A stretch of DNA of 64,000 bases from Agapetus fuscipes (GCA_951799405.1 OX637357.1:1178001-1242000); one strand, 5' to 3'; numbered from the stretch's first letter, positions 21,735 to 32,395 are shown. A program made the numbers and translations. The notes: generated by a model from the sequence alone, not told the origin.

Positions 21735-22125
21735 GCAATATGCTACTAAGCTACACATAAAGTGAAACGTCTTGCCTGGCTTATCCCCGAAGGGTTTGTG
21801 TTTGTCGATTTGGGACCTATTTATTTATCCGAGTAAGGGGGCCGGCCTCACGCTAACCCCTTCAGTTGAAGTGAGGGTTACCCAGCTACCGAGGGGCTGA
21901 TTCTCGTTTCTTGTGAAGGCTGAGTAAAACTTGCCGGTATTTATTTTGGATTTGAAATGAACAACGAGACGAGAAATCATTTCCGATACCCTTGCTCTCG
22001 GCATGGAATGCAAGCATTCCAACTGAGCTATCGGCCGGATTTCTTACGAGCTTGGTCGTCGCTACAAAGCGCCAATTCTCAAGCAAGACCAAGTGGTTGC
22101 TGTAAGATGGACCTTTGGTCGCTCC
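21735..22125 (-). mobile_element. SINE-A/SINE-B dimer, 5'-truncated
   Basis: Minus strand: the truncated SINE-A 3' part (22125-22037, GCTTTGTAGCGACGACCAAG), linker GTAAGAAATCCGGC, then SINE-B (22030-21735). Confidence 0.8.
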
Positions 22126-22639
22126 AGAAAATTCCTAAGTCTTCTGTAGAACCACATCTCTAAAGCCTTCAGTCTTTTTTCTCTATTTGATAGTTACGAT
22201 TATTATTTCGGTTTCATTTGATTAATTAAACATCAATAACTTTTCATAGTAATCCGCGAATAATGGCTTTGTATCATGATATTTAAAAACACATAAAACA
22301 CTGACCCAGACAGGCAATACAATAGCCTGCAATATAAAATGGCCGGGTTATTAATGAAAACAGATTATGCATGATTTAATTTTTATCTATGCTAGATCAA
22401 AATAAGATATGGAAGGTGTACTGTTAATAAATAGGCAATCGAGAAAAAATTGCAATTCTATAATTGCATAATTAATAATGTAGAGTTATTTTGCCTGAGG
22501 TGCCGAAGCAGTTATTTTTAAATAAAAAAAAAAAAAACAGAGTTTTCGAACCATGATGTGGAACAAGTCCAATTTCTTAGGGGTTGGTCGGAATCGAATT
22601 GTGTTAATCTCTTATTGACATATGCGAGACACAACTGAT
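22126..22639. other. No gene seen
   Basis: AT-rich. No family match. Confidence 0.3.
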
Positions 22640-22780
22640 CTAATCTAATCTAATCTAAGTTGCAAATATATCTTACATTGGAGATTCACATTACATACAT
22701 TCTCACAACCAGACACATACAAGTTCGCGCTTGCACATGCCTCATGTGAACCTACAACATAAAAACCAAGTCTCAAAACT
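22640..22780 (-). repeat. T-family 3' fragment, attag subfamily
   Basis: TCTAATCTAATCTAAGTTGC to AAAAACCAAGTCTCAAA. The 5' part is missing. Confidence 0.8.
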
Positions 22781-22829
22781 GATAATGTTGGAATTCGATT
22801 TTTTCCACATCACGGTTCGTGTAATCCGT

Positions 22830-23060
22830 TATTTTTTTGTTATTAAATAAATCGTCCCCCCAATGCTTTTTTGGCTTATCTACCATTTGACACAACGATG
22901 ACCTTTCAATGACCTTTTCTCCCTCGGGAGCAGGTACACCCCACTTTAAGTGAAGGGGTTGGCGTAAGGCCGCCCCCTTTAACTGAAAAAATAAATAGGT
23001 TCCACTCGCCGCATGCGACCCCTCAGCAGAAGACGCAGCAATGAGTTACACTTTATGTGT
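22830..23060. repeat. M1-related remnant and SINE-B fragment
   Basis: 22846-22925 (TCGTCCCCCCAATGCTTTTT, GGCTTATCTACCATTTGACA) matches the M1 variant at 39690. 22926-23060 is plus-strand SINE-B body ending ACTTTATGTGTAGATTA. Confidence 0.55.
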
Positions 23061-23379
23061 AGATTATTTGCATTGTTATTTCTTTGTTCTCCGACGGGAA
23101 TGGAAGCCATTACCTTCTCATTACGTGTACAATGCGTCAACCTTTAGACTTCTGACCGGTAAGTTAATTATGTTATAAAGATTTTTATCGATATAATAGC
23201 ATGACCGGCAGTTGTTATCAACCATCAGAAATCGACTTAAAACATTTCCTTCGACTTTTGAAAAGTTAGCAGACATGCCGAGTACATAGGTACGAATTGT
23301 TTTCAATTAGTTTCTATTCCTCACTTTCTATAGACAAGAAATCAACTGAATAACAAAAATGGAGATTCCTTGACTTGCA
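23061..23379. other. No gene seen
   Basis: No ORF or repeat match supported. Confidence 0.25.
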
Positions 23380-23525
23380 AATAATACAAATTAAAAACTA
23401 AACCTCAAATGAACATAAGCCCAGCAAATTTTGCCGACCTTTTCCTGAATCACAACTGTGACATTGGCAAAGTGAATATTTTGTTAACAGTATGGGCATT
23501 CAGTCTCATACAAACCTATAAGCCA
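23380..23525 (-). repeat. T-family partial copy
   Basis: CCTCAAATGAACATAAGCCC to CATACAAACCTATAAGCC. 3' part missing. Confidence 0.75.
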
Positions 23526-23554
23526 AGGAAACCAGCGTCATAATAAAAGGAGAG

Positions 23555-24003
23555 CCTGTATGAAGAATGTTATGAATCTGGAGGAAATGAAAGAAGTGTG
23601 TAAGGACAGAAAGAAGTGGCGGTTGATCTGTGATGTTGGCGGCTGGGGTTTTTAAAATTAGAATTTGTTTTCTGTTAGTTTTTGATGTCCACACATGTTA
23701 TGATTATTTGTTGATATTAAAAATGTAATTTGTTGTGTATGTTCCTTGACTTATAGGTTGGTATGCGGCTGACCACCCATGCTGCAGAAAATGGTTCACT
23801 TTGCCAATGTCACCCCTGTTTCAGGAAAGGTTGACAGGAGTTGCAGGGTGTATGTTCATTTGAGATTCAGGTTTTTATATTGTAGGACCACATGCGGCAT
23901 GTTTAAGCCCGAACGTAAATATGTCTGTTTTGTGAAAATGCATAATATACATAATGTGAATCTCTAATGTTACATTTATTTTGCAATTTAGATTAGATTA
24001 GAT
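23555..24003 (+). mobile_element. LINE 3' coding end with attached T tail
   Basis: Encodes MKNVMNLEEMKEVCKDRKKW then RLICDVGGWGF and a stop. About 110 bp of linker leads into T at about 23757, with the attag-type end (TTAGATTAGATTAGATTAG). It matches 265-606 through the linker. It is the clearest LINE-T junction. Confidence 0.75.
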
Positions 24004-24078
24004 TAGAGCCCTTAAATAAATAGGTCCTGAATCGCCACAGGCAAGAAGTTACACTACATATGTAGTTTCGTTGCGTTT
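24003..24078 (+). repeat. SINE-B 3' fragment
   Basis: AAATAGGTCCTGAATCGCCAC to ACTACATATGTAGTTTCG. Confidence 0.65.
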
Positions 24079-24284
24079 TTTATAGTATGAAAAGTTCTCC
24101 GCAAAATATCTTTGTGCATTATTAAAAAGGAATAATTCATAATAGTATTATTAGTTGTATCAAGGACGCATTCACTTTTCTATAAGGCAAACTACGTACC
24201 CAGTAATGACACAAAAAATAGCGGAACAGACAATAACTGCTGTAGGGGACAGCGGGGCATGATGGGAGCGATGGGGAAGATCTA

Positions 24285-24580
24285 AACTTATTTAATCTAA
24301 TCTAATCTGATCTAAGTTGCAAAGATATATTAACATTTAATGGTCAACGACGATACCATTTGTTGAAAGCACCGGTTCTCATCAGATCACCGAAGTTAAG
24401 CAACATTGGGCGCGGATGGGTGCCTGTATGGTATGGTGCCTGTATACCTGTATGGGTGACCGCTCAGGTGCACCGCGTGTACCTGAGCGGCGCGAACTTC
24501 TACGTGTCTGCTTGTGAGAATGCATGTAATGTGAATCCCCAATGTTATATATCTTTGCAATTTAGATTAGATTAGATTAG
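24285..24580 (+). repeat. 5S rRNA-like segment fused to a T tail
   Basis: 5S-like from about 24343 (CAACGACGATACC, GATCACCGAAGTTAAGCAAC, GGTGACCGCTCAGGTGCACC) with an internal duplication (GGTGCCTGTATGG twice). It runs at about 24490 straight into the T sequence GCGCGAACTTCTACGTGTCT and ends in attag repeats. A short minus T 3' end lies on its left (24285-24342). No tRNA-like head lies between. Confidence 0.75.
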
Positions 24581-24584
24581 AAAT

Positions 24585-24785
24585 GCGTGCACTCAAACAG
24601 GCTTGTGTAAGTTCGCATTTACAAATGCTGCATGTGTAGGTATTTACAACTCAAAAACCTAACCTCAAATTAATATTAGTACTGCAGCTCTTGCGACCTT
24701 TACTTCAACAGGGGTGACATTGGCCAAATGGCTTTTTTTACGGTATGGGTTGTCAGCCTCATACCAACGTATAAGCAAAGGAATT
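24585..24785 (-). repeat. Diverged T-family copy
   Basis: GGGTGACATTGGCC and TGTCAGCCTCATACCAACG near the right end. Mutated throughout. Confidence 0.7.
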
Positions 24786-24788
24786 ACT

Positions 24789-25045
24789 CAATTTTGGAAA
24801 ATAAAGCACTTGTGTGAATCATACCTCAAGAGCCCTCTGCGAGCTTGATCGTCGCTATAGAAAGCGCCAATTCTCAAGCACGAGCCAGTTGCTGAATGGC
24901 TGGATGGACCTATGGTGACCGGTCTTTGGTAGAGGCAAATTAATCTGAAAAATTAAATATTTTTTATTCCTCTTCTGGAATTCGAACTAGCTGCATTCCA
25001 ATCACGAGTCTCAAGTGTTAACCACTAGACTACGAACCGATCAGC
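24789..25045 (-). repeat. SINE-A copy
   Basis: ATACCTCAAGAGCCCTCTGC to ACCACTAGACTACGAACCG. The central body is deleted near 24940. Confidence 0.8.
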
Positions 25046-25094
25046 TGAACTTATACGCTGTGGGCCCTTCTGACACATACATTCAGGACGGGTA

Positions 25095-25225
25095 TGAGTA
25101 GTGTTTGAGCTGATGTGTCTGCTTATGGGAATGCATTTAATACGAATCTTAAATGTAATATTATATCTTTACAACTAAGATTATGGATTATAATCCATAA
25201 TCTTAGTTGTAAAGATATAATTATA
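25095..25225. repeat. T tail ending in a palindrome
   Basis: T 3' end to TCTTTACAACTAAGATTATGG, immediately followed by its inverse (CCATAATCTTAGTTGTAAAGA). It makes a 23-bp-arm palindrome around 25192. Confidence 0.85.
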
Positions 25226-25537
25226 GATCTACCTCCCTATCTTACCTACATTCCTATATTATCCCTCTCTCCCTTATATTAATTACCCCGAGCAAAAATA
25301 AATTGCGTTTTGACTCAACCATAACGTCGACTAAAATAATGTACGTAAATTAAATGATACACTAGAGGTGCTTTTTTACTTTCCGTACTTTTTTTTGTAA
25401 AACGCTATGATGGAAGTAGTAGATTTTTGTTATACTTGGAGATCTACGGAACGGCGGCAACTTTTGCCGATCGGGGAATTAATTTGTCAGAAACGGGTCC
25501 GACAGTCACCGCCCATAGTGAATTGCGCAGGTTACAT

Positions 25538-26372
25538 CGGCACAGTGACAAAACGACACATGACAGTACGACACATGAGAGAACGACACATGACAGAAAG
25601 ACATAGGGAAAAATGACACATGCCAGAACCACATTGTGACAGAACGACACATGACAGAAGAACACATAAAGAGTACATCACATGATAAAACATCACTATG
25701 ACAAAACAACGCAGAAAATAAACCACTATGACAAAACAACACAAGGACTAAACATCACATGACAAAATATAACATACCATAAACGGCAAATGAAAAAAAA
25801 ACAGCACATGACAGAATGACTTTCTTGTGATGTTTCGTGTGATGTACTGTCATTGTGATGTTCTCTCATGACGTGTCGTTATATTGTAATGTAAATAGTA
25901 CTTAGGCTTAAACAAAATAAATTGGGTAGGTGTATATAGACTCTAGCTGTAGGATGAATTATTATTAAGTACCTAGAGTAGGTAAGAAAATATTATTAAC
26001 GTAGTATATTGGAAGCTTGTGGAATATGATGGACGTTTCCAGACGAATCTAAGCCTAGAATTTTTTGATTGTAATAGCTATAAAAAAGGCGTGAATCGTC
26101 TGCAAGGAGTCAGTCTCCAAAATACTCTTAGCCATTACAGGCCAAGTTAGCGAAAGTCAACAATACAAGTGAACCAGTGTAAAATAAATAGTGAACTAAA
26201 ATAAATTTATTTAAAATACATATCCGGGCGTTTTAATTAAGAAGACCATCATTTTAAATTTTCAAAACATTAAAACCCTAAAAACACTACAATATCATGT
26301 GTCGTTCTGTCATGTGTCGTTTTGTCACTGTCTCTTTTTGTCATGTGTCGTTTTGTCACTGTGTCATTCTTA
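25538..26372. mobile_element. FB-2 fold-back element with minisatellite arms
   Basis: The left arm is GGCACAGTGACAAAACGACA followed by about 14-15-bp repeats (GACAGAACGACACAT-like). The right arm is the complement, ending GTGTCGTTTTGTCACTGTGTC at about 26367. A solo LTR interrupts the right arm (25885-26291). Arms made of inverted tandem repeats are the hallmark of fold-back elements. No ORF belongs to it; the cysteine-rich reading frames here are repeat translations. Confidence 0.75.
25885..26291 (+). mobile_element. Solo LTR, 407 bp, 4-bp TSD
   Basis: Starts TGTAATGTAAATAG and ends AAACACTACA (TG..CA ends). It is flanked on both sides by ATAT (25881-25884 and 26292-26295). A TATA box TATAAAAAA lies at 26079 and AATAAA signals near 26183 and 26200. 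Deleting it and one ATAT restores the FB-2 repeat. The size of the TSD fits gypsy-type LTRs. It differs from the 165-bp LTR at 58921. Confidence 0.85.
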
Positions 26373-26609
26373 CATGGAACCATTGTGCACAAAATAAAGC
26401 TGCGCTACAATGCCGTGTAGAAAGAATGACAAGAAACAAATGTGAATGCTTTGTTGTGTCAAATACTTTAGAGTTTAGAGGTTAAGTGCTGTGAATGGCT
26501 GGATGGTACAAAGGTTAAACGTAGTAAGTCTATAAAGTGAACAAACATTTATATGTTAAAGTTTAGGTTGGAGTTACGGTCGTTTGACACATTTACAAGA
26601 ATAATAACT

Positions 26610-26760
26610 ACACAGTTAAAATTAATTACTCGGATTTTAGACGAACCACTATAAGATAACTTACATTATTCTCGACGTTTCGTTAGCAACGTAGCTAACG
26701 TCTTCAGGAGACACCCTCTCTGCACGACGACTAAGGATAAACTGAGTTCATCCTTAGTGT
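26610..26760 (+). repeat. Dispersed repeat, second copy at 53185-53325
   Basis: Shares TTAGACGAACC, TATAAGATA, CTAACGTcTTCAGGA and ACACCCTCTCTGCACGACGA with 53200-53305. Class unknown. Confidence 0.65.
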
Positions 26761-26769
26761 AAGCTCGAG

Positions 26770-26950
26770 TTTACATGTGCCTGCTTGTGGGTTTTAAATG
26801 AAGACCTGTCAATTCAAGATGGCCGCAAGGGAACAGCTGTTTAGTCTGCATACAAATATTACCGATATTCGGTGGGTAAGAATTACCGTGGTGATGAGCT
26901 TTCAAGCCCAGCTGTTCTTGCATCTTTTGTAAGGTCGGCCTGGTACACGC
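26770..26950. repeat. M3 core remnant
   Basis: GAAGACCTGTCAATTCAAGA and TGGCCGCAAGGGAACAGCTG match the interior of M3 at 29490-29530. The terminal repeats are not preserved. Confidence 0.6.
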
Positions 26951-26962
26951 TGGCCGTCTGGA

Positions 26963-27454
26963 CCCTGAGTACGAATTTTTTCACTTTACTCAAAAAAAAC
27001 AAAAAAAATTAGGCTGATTTATTTGGTGAGCGCTGTTTTTGTGTGTTTCACACCTCAAGAGCCCTCTGCGAGCTTGGTCGTCGCTGTAGAAAGCGCCAAT
27101 TCTCAAGCAAGACCCAGTTGGGCTGGATGGACCTTTTGATGACCGGTCTTTGGGTAAAGGTTTATGAAGTTTTCAACCCAACGAAGAGCATATTTGAAAA
27201 TATAAATGGTATATTTTTTGTGCTCCGCCGGGATTCGAATCCACAACCTTCCATTTACGAGTCCGAAGTGTTACCACTGGACTACGGACCGGTCAACGTA
27301 TTGTGTATTCGAGAAAAATGTATGTGAACTTGTAAAGCACCCCTGGCAAAAAAAGGTTTCGAAACTTGTTTTGCCAGAGATTCGTTACAAGTTCACATAC
27401 ATTTTTCTCGAATACTCAATACTTCGAGTAAAGTGAAACAGCTCGTACTCAGGG
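26963..27454. repeat. M2 palindrome MITE carrying a SINE-A
   Basis: Same ends as 17575-17762 (CCCTGAGTACG..CGTACTCAGGG, then TA at 27455). The left outer arm is at 26963-27007 and the rest at 27295-27454. Between them is a minus SINE-A (27008-27294). Confidence 0.85.
27008..27294 (-). repeat. SINE-A inside M2
   Basis: GGTGAGCGCTGTTTTTGTGT to ACTGGACTACGGACCGGTCA, full length with a small deletion near 27118. Confidence 0.85.
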
Positions 27455-27625
27455 TACTGGTATCTCGCGGACAACGATCCAGGCTATCCTACTTTCACTC
27501 ATTCGGTCTGCATGCTCCCTCCAGATCCGTCTCCTCTTCCTACTCCACCTAACGATGTCTTCAGTGTCGCACATGCTTCTCAAGCGATATTCTGCTACTT
27601 TGGATATCCATCCAAGTCGGAGCTT
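27455..27625 (-). pseudogene. LINE C-terminal remnant
   Basis: Minus strand encodes SKLRLGWISKVAEYRLRSMC and later RRRIWREHADRMSESRIAWI, a LINE reverse-transcriptase C-terminus of a family different from LINE-P. Confidence 0.6.
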
Positions 27626-27689
27626 GCTAGCGCTTGCGAAAAAACTCCATAGATAAAAAATCACTGTATTCCTTATTTTAGGACACGAT

Positions 27690-27800
27690 GTTTGTAAGTA
27701 CACATTCAGCATTTGTAAGCGCGAACTACACGTGTTTGTTTGTGGGCATACATCTGACAGCTTTAAATGAATATATTCCTGCAACATAGATTATAGATTC
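27690..27800 (+). repeat. T-family 3' fragment, ATTATAG subfamily
   Basis: GTAAGTACACATTCAGCATT to AACATAGATTATAGATT. Confidence 0.8.
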
Positions 27801-28084
27801 GCTTACTCGTTGTCTATGAATGGCGTTGTGAATGGCGTTTCTGATTTGAGTTAAGTCTTGAGAAAAAACAACACTTTTTGGAGTTGCGTTTTTTTGCAAC
27901 TAGCACTCGCAATTAATAGCCAGGTCACGAATGTCAAGGGGCGTATGCGCCAACATACCTGTGTCTGTTTTTTGTAAACAACAGCATTTTTATTCTCATG
28001 ATTAATAGATAGCAATATTTAACTGTTAAGTACGCTTAGTATTGACTTATACTATTGTTATGTTTTTAGGCGGGTTCAATTTAA
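27801..28084. other. No gene seen
   Basis: No ORF or repeat family supported. Confidence 0.25.
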
Positions 28085-28200
28085 TGAAATCTGCGATTTG
28101 TTTGGTCGATAGCTCAGTTGCTAGAGCGCTTGCATTCCATGCCGTGAGCTCGGGTTCGAATCCCACCGAGAGAGTCAGAAATGAATTTCCGTTTCTGAGT
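28085..28200 (+). repeat. SINE-B head fragment
   Basis: GATAGCTCAGTTGCTAGAGC (A box) and GGGTTCGAATCCC (B box). The body is truncated at about 28197. Confidence 0.85.
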
Positions 28201-28384
28201 ATATTTCTAGTTTATTGTAACTATGTATTTCCAAGATGGCGATGTACATCAAAATTGTTGCAAATTGAACATTTTTTGTGTCCTTGATTTTTATAACCAG
28301 CTGTTCGAAAGCTTTTGAATGCCATTGTAATTATTTCCACGATTTCGGGGCGGGGCTTGTTCCTTCGGTAATTCTCGGTTTTAA

Positions 28385-28615
28385 TTGGGTTGGTATGAGG
28401 CTGACCACCCATAATGTTAAAAATGTTTCACTTTGCCAATGTCACCCCTGTTTCAGGGAAGGTCGGCAAAAGTTGTGGGGCTTATGTTCATTTGAGGTTT
28501 GGATTTTATTTGTAAGTACACATTTCAGCATTTGTAAGCGCGAACCACACGTGTTGGTTTGTGGGCATACATCTGAGAGCTTTAAATAAATATATCCTTG
28601 CAACTTAGATTATAG
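28385..28615 (+). repeat. T-family copy, ATTATAG subfamily
   Basis: GGTTGGTATGAGGCTGACC to CTTGCAACTTAGATTATAG, full length. Confidence 0.85.
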
Positions 28616-28762
28616 AATATATTACATAGTTAACTTGAACTGGAGTATTTTGAATAATAGTTCAAGTAATAGTTACTAAAATATTACTAAACTTGAATAT
28701 ACCGGGCCTAAGTATCCGTTGTATGTTAACTGACAATTGTGTCACATATAATAATAATATTA

Positions 28763-29048
28763 GGATGATTTATTTGGTGAGCGCTGTTTTTGTGTGTATC
28801 ACACCTCAAGAGCCCTCTGCGAGCTTGGTCGTCGCTGTAGAAAGCGCCAATTCTCAAGCAAGACCCAGTTGTTGTAAGGTTGGATAGACCTTTCAGTGAC
28901 CGGTCTTTGGTAGGGGTTTATGAATTTTTCAACCCAGCGAAGAGCACATTCGAAATATAAATGGTATATTTTGTGCTCCGCCGGGATCCGAATCCACAAC
29001 CTTCCATTTACGAGTCCGAAGTGTTGCCACTACGGACTACGGACCGGT
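28763..29048 (-). repeat. SINE-A copy
   Basis: GGTGAGCGCTGTTTTTGTGT to TACGGACTACGGACCGGTCC. The B-box complement reads GGGATCCGAATCC. Confidence 0.85.
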
Positions 29049-29421
29049 CCAAGATACTATGCTTCAATTCCGTAAGCTAGATTCGGATCCACTAATTTTA
29101 TACGTCAATAGACGGAATGCCACACACTCTAGCTACCTACCTGCGTACCCACAAACAACCTAAATAATTGTTAAATGTATTTCCTGAAGAAAAAAAATAC
29201 ATATCAACACACATTAGACGCCAACGTATTTGAAAGGAATCCTGATTGGCTAGAAAAAAAAGCGAACGTATTTTTATTTCTATTCAAGATTTGGACTTCC
29301 TAAAATCAGATTTTAGTACAGTAACTGTAACTCTGTCGCCATTCCGCAGAAAAATTAACACAGTTGGATCGACAGTTGAATAGATTTTCCAATTGTTGAT
29401 AAAAAAATACAAGAAATAAAC

Positions 29422-29662
29422 GGGGCTATTCTTAGACATTTTAGTCGTCGGCTGAGTCCACGCTTTGACAAACTAATGATGCATTTGTATGAAGACCTGT
29501 CAATCCAAGATGGCCGCAAGTGAACAGCTGATTTGTCTTCATACAAATATTACAATATTCGGTAGGTAAGAATGATCTTGCTGATGAAACTTCCAGCGCA
29601 GGCACCATTAGTTTGTCAAAGCGTGGACTCAACGGACGACTAAAATGTCTAAGAATAGTCCC
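29422..29662. repeat. M3 MITE
   Basis: About 55-bp terminal inverted repeats: GGGCTATTCTTAGACATTTT..GAGTCCACGCTTTGACAAAC at the left, its complement at the right. The interior is shared with 26790-26830. No ORF. Confidence 0.85.
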
Positions 29663-29689
29663 GAAAGAGTTTACAGATGCAAAAACAAT

Positions 29690-29940
29690 ACGAACTTACA
29701 CGTGTATGTTTGTGGGCATGCATTTAATAATACGAATTTAAATGATTATTTCTCTTTGCAACTTAGATTATAGATTATTATTGCTTGCGCTTTTATCAAA
29801 GACTGGCCACCAAATATACATTAAGTCTTACAGCAACTGGATCTTGCTTGAGAATTGGAACTTTCTATACCGAGGACCAAGCTCTCAGAGGGCTCTTGAG
29901 GTGTGATTCCCACTAAAATAGCGCCCACCAATTCAAGTAT
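29690..29940 (+). repeat. T 3' fragment then SINE-A 3' fragment
   Basis: T to 29775 (TTGCAACTTAGATTATAG). SINE-A body and 3' module at 29790-29940 (CAGCAACTGGATCTTGCTTG, GAGGGCTCTTGAGGTGTGAT). Confidence 0.7.
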
Positions 29941-30084
29941 CCAAATATTTATTTTATGTTATTTATCAATAAAACCGGGAGCAGGACGGATTAGAATAAA
30001 AAATACGAATGTGGCTTTTTTTTCAAATCCATTTTTTTTTCAATCCCACACTTGTAATCTCGCAAAAATAGTGCGGGATTGGAA

Positions 30085-30355
30085 TCCCTGCTACTTCTTC
30101 TTTTCTATTCGTGCCACTTCTATCGAAGATCGGCGATCATCTTGGCTATTTTGACTTAGGATACTGCGTGGATGACTTGGTGCTTCTGCCGAACCACTGT
30201 TACAGGTTTTTCGGCCACGATGTCCTTCGGCGTCCCTGAGATCTTCTCCCCTCAATCTTAATCTGTATGATAAGACAAAGGAGACGGTGACTGCTACGGA
30301 CGGATAATAACCATCACTCGTATGGATCAAGACACAAACTCCAAGGTTTTTTTTT
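30085..30355 (-). pseudogene. LINE 3'-terminal fragment
   Basis: The minus-strand frame includes LSQNSQDDRRSSIEVAR and a lysine-rich end from an AAGAAGAAG tail. Shared with 7130-7240. LINE origin is inferred from the tail and repetition. Confidence 0.4.
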
Positions 30356-30770
30356 ATCAAAAGGCAAATGAATTATTTATTTAGACCAACTTCTTGGACA
30401 CCTTTCTTGTACTTGTCAACATTTAATTATTTCTTCCACACATTAACCAAATAGTCAATCTGTTAATCGAATTATAAAGTTAACGAGCTGAAAATATATT
30501 TCGTTATAATTAATTAAGGAACGCGTTTAATGAACCAACGTGGACAATTAATCACGTAAAAATTAACGGCGTTAATCAATTGATTTTTTTTTGTGGGTGA
30601 AAAAATGATTTGATTTTAATCGATATTGTCACATTTCAACACTGGACGTGATACAATCTAATACATTTATTTCACACACGGTTTCACAAAAGCTTAATTT
30701 AAAATCAGAGGTAAAAAATAATGTGAACCACATTACATATACTATATCCCCCTATTTTGTTAATCGAATG
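30356..30770. other. No gene; AT-rich
   Basis: Strongly AT-rich with several TTAATTAA-like palindromes and TTGTTAATCGAATT motifs. Nothing coding. Confidence 0.3.
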
Positions 30771-30775
30771 CCCAC

Positions 30776-31365
30776 TTGTTGTGCAAGGGGAAACAAGTGG
30801 TCGGTGCAATAGGAAGAATAGCAAAGAACAAGCGATTGACGATGGATATGAGAATGGCGGTACACAATGGCATATTGTTACCGACTTTGTTGTATGGAAG
30901 TGAAGCATGGACAGTGAACGATAGCGAAATGAGTAAAGTATGTACGGTGGAAATGAAGCATTTGAGAAGCATGACAGGAAAAACTCTGAGGGATAGAGTT
31001 AGGAATGAATGGGTAAAAAAAGAATGTAATTTGAAAGAGGATGTGAAAGTTAAGGTACAAAAGAATGTGATGAGATGGTTTGGGCATGTGGGAAGAATGA
31101 ATGATGATAGACTGACAAAGTATGTATACAAAGAAAGTGTGAAAGGAAAAAGAGGGAAGGGACGACCGAGAAAAGTATGGAGTGATCAGATTGAGGAGAT
31201 TGTGAAAGAATGGGATATACAAAGTGAGCGTAAAAGAAGAAAATGCATGAAAAAGGTGATGGATATGAATGAATTGAAAGAGGTATGTAAGGATAGGAAA
31301 AAATGGAGGCAACTCTGCAGAGGCTCTGGCCACCCCTAGCGGAATGGCGACAGAGTTACAGTTAC
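30776..31365 (+). mobile_element. LINE-P C-terminal region, longest open copy
   Basis: 187 codons open (30776-31339): VGAIGRIAKNKRLTMDMRMA, TLLYGSEAWTVN, MRWFGHVGRMNDDRLTKYVY, KGKRGKGRPRKVWSDQIEEI. It ends at a TAG and a 3' ACAGTTAC tail. This is the C-terminal part of a LINE reverse-transcriptase ORF; the polymerase motifs are absent. It is a 5'-truncated insertion, not a host gene. Related fragments lie at 34298, 36625, 38140, 49720 and 52372. Confidence 0.85.
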
Positions 31366-31367
31366 TT

Positions 31368-32065
31368 GTTGGTTTGTGGGCATACATCTGAGAGCTTTCA
31401 ATGAATATATCCTTGCAACTTAGATTATAGATTATAGAATGAAAAAAAAAACATTTTAAAAGAATGCTGCATTTCTAATTACGAACTTACACGTGTGTCT
31501 GTTTTTGGGCCTGCATTTAATATTAATTTAAAATGTAAATATGTCTTTCAACTTAGATTAGATTCCTTAACTAATAGGTTGATATGAGGCTGCCCCCCCC
31601 ACTTAATCTAAATCTAAATCTAAGCTGCAAAGATATGTATCATTTGAGATTCATATTAAATGCATTCCCACAAGCAGACACGCATAATTTCGCGCTCACA
31701 CATGCCGCATGTAGACCTACAATATAAAAAAACCCTATCTCAAATGAACATAAGCCCTGCAACTCTTGCCGACCTTCCCTGAAACAGGGGTGACATTGGC
31801 AAAGTGAAACATTTTTTACAGTATGGGTGGTCAACCTCATACCAACCTATCAGTCAAGGAACAACCACGCTGTACAAAAATTGTTCACTTTGTCAATGTC
31901 ACCCCTGTTTCAGGAAAGGATAGCAAAAGTTGCTGGGCTTATGTTCATTTGAGGTTTAGATTTTAATTTGTTAATACACATGCAGAAATTCTGATTGCAA
32001 ATTTACACGTGTCTGTTTGTGGGCATGCGTTTAATATCAATTCAAATCTTTGCTACTTAGATTAT
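31368..32065. repeat. Cluster of four T-family copies
   Basis: Plus fragment 31368-31445 (ATTATAG type), plus fragment 31480-31565, a full minus copy 31600-31858 (TTTAGA type) and a plus copy 31862-32065 lacking its start. The minus and plus copies abut head to head. Confidence 0.75.
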
Positions 32066-32395
32066 TATTGATGATAACCTTCACAAAGTCACTGCCGAAA
32101 ATCTAGATAATTTCAATTGTAGATCAGTGAAACACGCCGGATACTGTTTGTGCTATGGAATAATATTGATTTGTAGGTGTGAGTGGGTTTTCGAAAGCAA
32201 TATTCCAGTTGTCCTTAGCAATCCACTTATGTGTATCAAGTTGCTTTGTTCGACAGCACTGTTGAACAGTTCAAATGTCACTCGCTTAACAACTGACAAA
32301 TGTCATTTCCGAAAAAAATAGTGAGACAAGCACATAGCCTTAAAAAATAGCGTTTAATAAATAGTTCAACTATATTGGAATTGAATAAAAGTTTT
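32066..32395. other. No gene seen
   Basis: A 64-codon ORF at 32127-32321 has no recognisable features. No repeat match. Confidence 0.25.

Noticed and set aside
25506..25744. Cysteine/histidine-rich repetitive ORFs on the minus strand
   Set aside because: Translations of the FB-2 arm repeats in two overlapping frames; no start context or family.
28085..28150. tRNA gene-like sequence with A and B boxes (also in every SINE-A and SINE-B head)
   Set aside because: The heads do not fold into a convincing tRNA anticodon arm, occur in dozens of diverged copies, and are always followed by the same SINE body.
30776..31339. Host DNA-binding protein (basic, GKGRPRK-rich ORF)
   Set aside because: At least six diverged, truncated copies exist in the window with LINE 3' tails; it is the C-terminus of a LINE ORF.
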